A stretch of 64,000 nucleotides of DNA from JAJFHI01 sp050633705 (lineage in GTDB: Bacteria; Pseudomonadota; Alphaproteobacteria; Rhizobiales; Hyphomicrobiaceae), in contig JBOEGZ010000007.1 in NCBI GenBank assembly GCA_050633705.1, positions 368,006 to 432,005 of the forward strand. The letters run 5' to 3'. The position numbers and the translations under genes are program-made. Each line of letters opens with the position of its first letter. Position 1 is the stretch's first letter. Shown in pieces: positions 8,902-15,184 of the stretch. The notes beneath the pieces are model-generated. The model had not been told where the DNA came from, made no database searches, and worked only from the letters and a program-made list of their open reading frames with translations.

Positions 8902-8932
8902 AGGTTGAAGGTTGAAGGTTGAAGGTTGAAGG
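8891..8932. repeat. Six perfect copies of the heptamer TTGAAGG at the soxZ stop
   Basis: Six uninterrupted 7-bp units span the last codons of soxZ, its stop (8899-8901) and the following untranslated region. Because the stop is created in the second unit, the protein end does not change with copy number as long as two units remain. Confidence 0.95.
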
Positions 8933-8959
8933 TTTCTCTATCTGATCATCAAAAGGAAA

Positions 8960-8989
8960 CTGGCTGGCCTTTCAAGAAAGGCCAGCCAG
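8960..8989 (-). terminator. Strong hairpin between converging soxZ and the Ala/Lys-rich gene
   Basis: Perfect 14-bp arms (8960-8973 and 8976-8989, starting CTGGCTGGCC) leave almost no loop. On the minus strand it is followed by TTTCCTTTT, so it best fits termination of the minus-strand gene ending at 9070; it may act in both directions. Confidence 0.65.
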
Positions 8990-9069
8990 CTAACGGATCG
9001 TGACGGATATAAGTCGGCGAAATAATAGAGTTGATTGTTTGTGTCGTGAGTTCTCCTTTTAGGCCTCTA

Positions 9070-9807
9070 TTAGCTGCAAGGTACTGTAATTGTCATACCA
9101 GCTGATGGGATGAAGCGTTTGCAGGTTGCAGAACTTCCTGTGTAGTTAACTTTCTTTGTTTCTTCGCCGTATTGAGCATCAGTTTCAACTTCGATGACTG
9201 GCAATTCAGCTTCAACTTCTTCTTTTGTCGTTTCGCCAGTTGCTTGTCCAGTTGGAGTGATGTCGGCAACTTTAACATTTGATTGAGTTGTTTCTTCAGC
9301 GTCAAGAACGTCAACTTTGGAAACTTCCGTGTTGTCTTCTTCTGTTTTCTGCTGGGCGGCAATGCGGCGAGCTTCATTGCGCTGTTGTTTTGCGCGAGCA
9401 ATTTCAGCGCGTTTTGTAGCAGCGATGCGGCGTTGAGCAGCCATTTTGCGTTTTGCGATTGCACGTTTTTTAGCAGCGGCAGCAGCGTAACGTTTTGCAG
9501 CGGCTTTCTTACGTGCAGCGGCGATCTTTGCTTTTTTCTGTGCAGCAGCTTTTCTACGTGCTGCAGCGATAGCGGCTTTCTTGCGAGCTGCGGCTCTGCG
9601 GCGTGCTGCAGCAGCAGCTTTGCGTTTTTGTGCTGCGCGGTGTGCTTGCTTCTTTTTGTTATTCTTTGCAGCGGCGCTTAAAAGCAGGCCGGCTGCGACG
9701 CCGATGGCGATACCAGCACCAAGGCCTTTTTTAGCTTGAGCTGCTGAACCGAAAGCTGCGGTTGCAACAGCAGCTGAGAGTGTGAGGGCTAAAACATTTT
9801 TAAACAT
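9070..9807 (-). CDS. Secreted Ala/Lys/Arg-rich low-complexity protein
   Basis: A 245-residue protein of unknown function. Residues 1-25 are a signal peptide (cleavage near AQA/KK). A glycine-zipper-like hydrophobic stretch (GLGAGIAIGVAAGLLLSAAA, about residues 28-47) follows, then about 100 residues almost entirely Ala, Lys and Arg (histone-H1/TolA-like, likely one long basic helix), then an acidic Thr/Glu/Val-rich region and a compact C-terminal tail with two cysteines (TCKRFIPSAGMTITVPCS). The start has a plausible upstream region and the gene diverges from a FecR protein that also carries a glycine-zipper plus Lys-rich tail. A structural envelope role is possible; no enzyme motif is seen. 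Confidence 0.75.
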   Translation of the reverse strand: MFKNVLALTLSAAVATAAFGSAAQAKKGLGAGIAIGVAAGLLLSAAAKNNKKKQAHRAAQKRKAAAAARRRAAARKKAAIAAARRKAAAQKKAKIAAARKKAAAKRYAAAAAKKRAIAKRKMAAQRRIAATKRAEIARAKQQRNEARRIAAQQKTEEDNTEVSKVDVLDAEETTQSNVKVADITPTGQATGETTKEEVEAELPVIEVETDAQYGEETKKVNYTGSSATCKRFIPSAGMTITVPCS

Positions 9808-10276
9808 TTGAATTCTCCGTTGATCCGTTTGGTTTGTTTAAGAGCAACTCCGTCAGTTGCTCGCCGATGAATACAGATTGCCTCTTCTGGCGGTTTGGCG
9901 CTGTTCCCTACGCAACACCTGGGAAAAAAGCTGATATTTTTTTGGGAAGGGAGAATTCGGCCCATATATATATAAGGTCTGGAAGAAAAGAATTGTGCAC
10001 AATTTAAAATTGTAATTTGCCAGGATCCCTCGTCAGAAACCACGAATTGCTGTAGGATCAGTCCTTAATCTATTTCGGCTACAATATCGTCAGTGAAATT
10101 GTTCGGCCAACCAGGAAAGCTGTTGTTTTTCAGTTCCCTAGGGAACAGCGTGAGAACTTTATTGGCCGTTTAATACGCAGTACGCCTATTAATTTGGCGT
10201 GCGGAATTGGTAAATAATTCAGGCGCATCTGTCGCAATTTTGAAGCGCCGAGAAATCGATTGCAGGTGGTGGACCG
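9808..10276. other. Divergent intergenic region, 469 nt, with repeated GTTCCCTA motif
   Basis: The control region between the Ala/Lys-rich gene and the FecR gene. It holds an 11-nt AT alternation near 9964, the octamer GTTCCCTA at 9903-9910, and the same octamer as half of a perfect palindrome at 10133-10146. No gene is visible. Promoter boxes could not be fixed. Confidence 0.5.
10133..10146. promoter_or_regulatory. 14-bp perfect palindrome GTTCCCTAGGGAAC
   Basis: Perfect dyad about 130 nt upstream of the FecR gene. One half (GTTCCCTA) recurs at 9903-9910. A dimeric repressor or activator operator is a reasonable reading; the regulator is unknown. Confidence 0.45.
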
Positions 10277-11257
10277 ATGCAGATCTTTAGATTCCTTTCC
10301 TTATCATTGGCTCTAATCAGCTATTCATCGGCCACGTTGGCCGTTCCAGCTGATCCGATCGGGGCGGCAATTGCCATTAAGAATGAAGTGCGAGCCGAAT
10401 TCGATAATGACCGCCGAGATTTGGCAACCGGAGATAACGTTCACCAAGATGAAGTGATCGCCGTTGGGCCAGCTTCAATTGGAGAGATTGAACTCGACGA
10501 CGATACCAAATTGGCCTTGGGGCCCGGCGCGCGCTTGAAGCTCGATAAATTCGTTTACAATGGCGAAAAGTCGAGTGGCGATATTATCGTCGATTTGGTG
10601 CAAGGCACATTCCGCTTCATTACCGGCGTTGCGACCAAAAAATCTTATAGAATTCGCACACCTTCGGCGTCTATCACAGTGCGCGGCACAGTGTTCGACG
10701 TTTACGTCGCCGATGACGGCTTGACGTGGTTGCTTTTGCTGGAAGGTGGTGTTCGCACTTGTAATGATCGTGGTGATTGTAACGATCTGGATAATCCAGG
10801 GCAGATCATTCGCGTTACACCTGATGGTGAAGTGAGCAAGCCGGTGCGCTGGGCAGCATTACCGGGGCGCGATATTGTTGGATTTAACAGTGCATTTCCA
10901 TTTGTCGTCAACGCTCCGTCGATTGACCCGACACCGCATCTAACGCGCGAAGCCATTCTTCGCAACGATAGTCCGGCGAAGAAGAAATACAAGCCTAAGA
11001 GAAAAGCGAAGAAAAAATATACGCCTAAAAAGAAAACCAAAACAGTCCGTCGGACGACACCAAAGAAGAAGGTCTATAAGAAAAAGAAAGTTTACAAGAA
11101 GAAAAGACGGACCAAAAAGGCTAGCAATGATAATGCCGTTGGAAAGGCTATTGCGATCGGCGTTGCCGGTGCGATTATAGGTGGCGCGCTAAAGGGTAAG
11201 TTTAAGAAGAAAAAGAAACGCTATCCTAAACCATGCCACGGACGTAAGTGTTATTGA
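10277..11257 (+). CDS. Periplasmic FecR-domain protein with Lys-rich tail and glycine zipper
   Basis: A 326-residue exported protein. Residues 1-23 are a signal peptide. Residues about 45-150 form a FecR/PF04773 domain (AVGPASIGEIELDDDTKLALGPGARLKLDKF, then GTFRFITGVA and RTPSASITVRGTVFDVYV). After residue 230 the chain becomes strongly basic (runs of Lys, with Pro and Thr), followed by a glycine-zipper-like segment (AVGKAIAIGVAGAIIGGALKG) and another Lys run. FecR domains of this kind, without a sigma factor partner, are often encoded beside CHASE2 cyclases, as here. It may bind peptidoglycan or polysaccharide; that is inference. An upstream AGGTGG supports the ATG. Confidence 0.85.
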   Translation: MQIFRFLSLSLALISYSSATLAVPADPIGAAIAIKNEVRAEFDNDRRDLATGDNVHQDEVIAVGPASIGEIELDDDTKLALGPGARLKLDKFVYNGEKSSGDIIVDLVQGTFRFITGVATKKSYRIRTPSASITVRGTVFDVYVADDGLTWLLLLEGGVRTCNDRGDCNDLDNPGQIIRVTPDGEVSKPVRWAALPGRDIVGFNSAFPFVVNAPSIDPTPHLTREAILRNDSPAKKKYKPKRKAKKKYTPKKKTKTVRRTTPKKKVYKKKKVYKKKRRTKKASNDNAVGKAIAIGVAGAIIGGALKGKFKKKKKRYPKPCHGRKCY

Positions 11258-11288
11258 TTGCAGTTATCTCATCGCCAAATTTGAAATA

Positions 11289-11320
11289 AAGCGGCAGCCG
11301 TCTTGGTTGCCGCTTTTTTC
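11289..11320 (+). terminator. Rho-independent terminator of the FecR gene
   Basis: 11-bp stem (11289-11299 with 11305-11315, AAGCGGCAGCC with one wobble), 5-nt loop, then six Ts. It lies 31 nt after the FecR stop and just before the end of the converging cyclase gene. Confidence 0.88.
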
Positions 11321-11332
11321 TTCGAGCTCACC

Positions 11333-13507
11333 TTAAGCGGAATTGATGTCCTCAACTGTTTTTTCGTAATGCACGAGTAAACGGTCGTAGCCAAAACCTT
11401 TGTGGGTTTTGCATTTCTTGAGAAATTCTTTCGCGGCCTTCGTGTTGTTGTCAGCCAATGCTTCGACAAGTTTTTCATGGTCTGCAAGCAGCGCTTTGAA
11501 ATTTGCAGTATTGGCAACATCGCAATCGCCGACGAGAGCATAGACTTGTTGCGCTAGGGTCTTGCCCCGCGGTGTAATTTTGTCGAGTGGCAAGTATGCA
11601 AATCCGGGCGCAGCCGACGTCGTCTTTTCGCCAACGATAATTGGTGTAGAAAATGCTTTGGTTTCTGCCTCCAAGCGTGAGGCGACGTTGACAACATCTC
11701 CAATGACAGAATAGTCGAAACGTTGTGACGATCCCATATTACCGACGCAGCAGGGGCCTGTGTTTATGCCAATCCCGATACCAACAGGTTGGAAGCTGGT
11801 GCCCATATCGGCAGATTCCGCAGCCCATTTTGTATTTAGATCGTTCAATTTTTTCTGCATTTTCAAAGCCGCCTGACAGGCATGGGCTGCATGATCAGGG
11901 TCGGTGAGCGGTGCATTCCAAAAAGCCATGACGGCGTCGCCCATGAACTTGTCGATGGTGCCACGCTCTTCGAGGATGATATCTGAGAGTGGCTCGAACA
12001 ATCGATTGACAAACCGTATGAGGTCTTCGGCACTCATTCCTTCAGAAATCGCAGAGAATTGGCGAACATCAGCAAAGAGCAAGGTGAGTTCTCTGGTCTC
12101 GCCTCCAAGTTTCAGCTTGTCAGGGTTGTCGGCGAGTTCTTCGACCAACGCTGGTGCGACATAGCTGGAAAATGCTGTGCGAACCTGGGCACGTTCTTGT
12201 TCTGATATGATATATCGCGCCAGCGAGCCTGTGAGATAAAGTGCGAGCAGCGCGATTGATGGGTATACGGGATCGAACAACAGACCAGAATTCTTATAAG
12301 CCAGCCAGGATCCATAGCTGACGGCGGCAATTGCTGCGATTCCGGCACCAGCTGCCACTGTCGGGCCAATTTTAACAATGAGTCCGGCGATCGCCAGACC
12401 AATTGCGATCAAAAAAAGTAATTCGTAACCGGTTGCAAACGCCGGGCGATAGGCATGATCGCCTGACAACATTTGCTCCATCGCTTGGGCATGAATCTCA
12501 ACGCCTGGCATTGAATCGGACAATGCCGTCGCACGAAGATCAAACAATCCGACCGCACTTGCACCGATAAAAATATTATGGCCAGCGACCGTTGTTGGAT
12601 CAAAGCTGTCGGAGAGAACTTCGTGCGCAGATAGCGTGCGTAAGGGATCGGTTTGTGACAAACGCAACCAAAGCTCACCCTTGGCATTCACCGGAAGGAG
12701 TGTTTCACCAACGCGCAATGTTTCGATCCCGCTTTTTTGGCCGAACGCCGACCGCCCACTGCCTCCTGAAGACTTAACGAAAATGGTGCTGGCGCCACTT
12801 GCGATACGGAATGTCTCCAGCGCCAGTGATGGGTAAATCTTGCCTTCTATTGTTACCAGCAATGGCACCCGCCTTACGACTTGGTCGCGTTCAGGCAGCC
12901 AGTTTGTTGCTCCAAGACCTTCAGCATTGGCGTTAAGCTCTGGCAAGCTGGAGATACTGGCTGGAAAGGCTGGAAGAAAGTGTCTTGGGTCGTCACCAGC
13001 GGTGGCGAAGCCAGCCCTTGCTGGTGGCAATGGACCAGATGAAGAGGCGTCGCCTGCAAGTCCAAGGATGACAGTCGAAGTGGATTTTATTGCTTTTGCG
13101 AGAACGGCATCGTTGGTTGGTAGTGTTGCAGCCGTTGTCTTGAGGGTTTGGAATTCAGCGGTGTCTGGAAGAGTGGTAGCAAATGCGATCGGAGAGAGAC
13201 GATCCCCTTCCGGCATGATGATATCAAGGGTAATGGATTTTGCTCCGGCGCCATTGAGCCGTTCAATCAATTTCGCCAGAACGGTGCGTGGCCATGGCCA
13301 TTGCCCGAGTTCCTTTAAAGAGGCTTCATCGATTGCGACAACGCGAACCGGGTATTCGGGATCGGCCTGGCGCGGTGCAGCCCGCAGGTAGGTATCAAAG
13401 ACCGATAGCCGCAGATTGGCGATCGGCGTTGGGTCAACCAGTCGCAAGACAATGGCTGCCATGAGTACGACAACGGCGGGTACAAAAGACAACCAACGTG
13501 TTGACAC
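11333..13507 (-). CDS. CHASE2-domain adenylate cyclase (class III)
   Basis: A 724-residue membrane signalling enzyme. An N-terminal TM helix (residues 7-24) precedes a periplasmic CHASE2 sensor (about 30-345; VVAIDEASLKELGQWPWPR and SITLDIIMPE are typical). Three TM helices follow (about 362-380, 383-403, 415-433), then a class III cyclase domain from about residue 470. Metal-binding aspartates are in LLFADVRQF (D480) and KFMGDAVMAF (D524); the Lys before FMGD (K520) and the Asp in FDYSVIGDVVNVASRLEAE fit ATP specificity. It would make cAMP in response to an unknown envelope signal. It converges with the FecR gene, a recurrent partner of CHASE2 cyclases. Confidence 0.93.
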   Translation of the reverse strand: MSTRWLSFVPAVVVLMAAIVLRLVDPTPIANLRLSVFDTYLRAAPRQADPEYPVRVVAIDEASLKELGQWPWPRTVLAKLIERLNGAGAKSITLDIIMPEGDRLSPIAFATTLPDTAEFQTLKTTAATLPTNDAVLAKAIKSTSTVILGLAGDASSSGPLPPARAGFATAGDDPRHFLPAFPASISSLPELNANAEGLGATNWLPERDQVVRRVPLLVTIEGKIYPSLALETFRIASGASTIFVKSSGGSGRSAFGQKSGIETLRVGETLLPVNAKGELWLRLSQTDPLRTLSAHEVLSDSFDPTTVAGHNIFIGASAVGLFDLRATALSDSMPGVEIHAQAMEQMLSGDHAYRPAFATGYELLFLIAIGLAIAGLIVKIGPTVAAGAGIAAIAAVSYGSWLAYKNSGLLFDPVYPSIALLALYLTGSLARYIISEQERAQVRTAFSSYVAPALVEELADNPDKLKLGGETRELTLLFADVRQFSAISEGMSAEDLIRFVNRLFEPLSDIILEERGTIDKFMGDAVMAFWNAPLTDPDHAAHACQAALKMQKKLNDLNTKWAAESADMGTSFQPVGIGIGINTGPCCVGNMGSSQRFDYSVIGDVVNVASRLEAETKAFSTPIIVGEKTTSAAPGFAYLPLDKITPRGKTLAQQVYALVGDCDVANTANFKALLADHEKLVEALADNNTKAAKEFLKKCKTHKGFGYDRLLVHYEKTVEDINSA

Positions 13508-13771
13508 GAGCTTTCACCTTTCGTGTTTGATGGCACCTTAATGCATCAAGGTGGTGTGTTGTGGAATGTTATTGTGGCAACGCCTGCGTTCAAGCGCAAA
13601 GTGTGGATTGAGATTGGCGTTACTTGCAGTGCTCCAATGCAACATATGGAAAAGTGGCGGGGTCGGCAATTTTTTGTCTCAACACTTCGTGTTGATCTCA
13701 CAATTTACCGGTATGGTGGCGACCAAACGAAGCCGAGGGAATGCGAGCCTCGAGTATAGGAGGACTTTCGC

Positions 13772-14770
13772 ATGCATCGTATCATGTTCTCGACTTTGAT
13801 GATTTGCGCGCTATTGGCTGGTGTCAGCCAGGCTAACGCCAAGTGTGATCCCGGCGAGATGATCATCAAGTTCGGTCACGTTGCAGTTGCGAAAGATCAT
13901 CCCAAAGGTGAGGTTGCGACCCTGCTTGCCCAACGCATCAATGAGCAAATGAACGGTACGGCCTGCATGCAGGTGTTTCCAAACTCGCAGCTTTACGCTG
14001 ACAAAAACGTTCTCGAGGCGATGATATTTGGTGATATCCATGTCGCGGCACCATCGTTGTTGAAACTTGGAAAGTATACCAAGAAATTACAGGTCTTTGA
14101 CCTGCCGTTTATTTTCGCTTCGATAGGCTCTGTTGAAAAGTTTCAGAGCTCGGAAACAGGGCAAGAATTGCTGCAATCCATCCGCGAAAATGGGTTCGTT
14201 GGTTTGGGTTATTTGCACAACGGCATGAAGCACTTTTCTGCCAATAAGCCGTTGTTGGTGCCGGATGATGCAGTCGAATTGAAGTTTCGTGTGCAAACTT
14301 CGAAGTTGAACGCTGCGATGATTGAAGCCTTAGATGCACGCCCGCAGAAACTTGCACTTAAAGAGGTTTACCGGGCGCTTCAAACAGGTGTGGTCAATGG
14401 CCAAGACAACAGTTTTTCGAATATCTTCACGAAAAAGTTCTTTGAGGTTCAGGATGGAATAACAGAGACGAACCATTTGGTGCTGGACGATATGATGATC
14501 GTGTCTGTTGATTGGTATGAAGGACTGCCTGTTGATGTTCGAATGCAATTTAAAAACATTGTTGATGAAGTTGTGGGGGAACGAAATACGATCTCAGTTC
14601 AAATCAATAACGACTTCAAGAACAAAATCATAAAAGCAGGTGGTGAAATTCGAACACTGACCGCTGACCAGCGTAGACTTTGGGTCGAACGCATGGAGCC
14701 GGTCTGGGGAAAGTACGAGGAAGAAATTGGCGCAGACATAATCGAAGCGGCACGAAACTCTAACTTCTAA
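13772..14770 (+). CDS. dctP: TRAP transporter solute-binding protein, DctP family
   Basis: A 332-residue periplasmic binding protein with a signal peptide (cleavage about residue 23, ANA/KC). DctP-family hallmarks are IIKFGHVAVAKDHPKGEVA near the N-terminus, a FDLPFIF segment, the substrate-carboxylate Arg in LKFRVQTSK, and VNGQDNSFSNIF. A strong AGGAGG lies 7 nt before the ATG. TRAP systems need DctQ and DctM membrane subunits; here DctQ is a pseudogene immediately downstream and DctM is absent. The binding protein itself appears intact, so it is either newly orphaned or serves another transporter or sensor. Confidence 0.93.
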   Translation: MHRIMFSTLMICALLAGVSQANAKCDPGEMIIKFGHVAVAKDHPKGEVATLLAQRINEQMNGTACMQVFPNSQLYADKNVLEAMIFGDIHVAAPSLLKLGKYTKKLQVFDLPFIFASIGSVEKFQSSETGQELLQSIRENGFVGLGYLHNGMKHFSANKPLLVPDDAVELKFRVQTSKLNAAMIEALDARPQKLALKEVYRALQTGVVNGQDNSFSNIFTKKFFEVQDGITETNHLVLDDMMIVSVDWYEGLPVDVRMQFKNIVDEVVGERNTISVQINNDFKNKIIKAGGEIRTLTADQRRLWVERMEPVWGKYEEEIGADIIEAARNSNF

Positions 14771-14857
14771 CCGACCAATCCGAGCTTGGCCCCTTTTGAA
14801 TTCACCAATGTTCGACACAACTTTGTTAAGGGGAGAAAACGGGCTTGGCTGTCGCAA

Positions 14858-15180
14858 ATGATCGACCGGTTTGAGAAAGCCGTGATTGGAAGTTTGTTGG
14901 CAGCCATTGCCCTGCTGGTTGCCGGTCAAGCCTCTTGCGAGAATTTGTTCTCTGTATCAAGTGGCTGGGTTCTTGAGCTGACGGCGTTGCTTTTTGCTTG
15001 GCTCATCTTGTTTGGCTAAGGCATCAGGAAGGGGACACATCTTGGTGTCGATGTATTGCCAGATTATTCTCAGATCACTGGTGTCGGGGTTTTGCAGCCT
15101 TCGCTGCAATCGCTTGCAAATTTTATGCAGTTTGATGCTGATGTTGAGAGTTTACATCGCCGCGCGAATGAATTGTGTTT
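14858..15180 (+). pseudogene. dctQ: Decayed TRAP small permease DctQ
   Basis: The frame from ATG 14858 encodes a recognisable DctQ N-terminus (MIDRFEKAVIGSLLAAIALL, then GWVLELTALLFAWLILFG) but hits an in-frame TAA at 15017-15019. Read through the stop, the same frame continues with GIRKGTHLGVDV, the conserved DctQ loop. Homology then jumps to another frame (ARLFSDHWCRGFAAFAAIACKFYAV) before breaking again near 15125. So there is one nonsense codon, probably a small deletion beside it, and at least one frameshift. The remaining third of DctQ and all of DctM are missing; the kinase gene on the other strand begins (3' end) at 15185. Confidence 0.82.
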
Positions 15181-15184
15181 GAAC

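Noticed and set aside
9283..9681. 132-residue open frame opposite the Ala/Lys-rich gene, Ser/Cys/Phe-rich
   Set aside because: It is the complement of a low-complexity Ala/Lys coding stretch; composition is an artefact and there is no ribosome-binding site.
9963..9974. Alternating AT run as a promoter -10 element
   Set aside because: A simple AT alternation fits many frames and no partner -35 could be placed.
12840..13391. 183-residue open frame opposite the CHASE2 cyclase
   Set aside because: The minus strand encodes an unbroken recognised protein here; the plus frame has no motif and no start signal.
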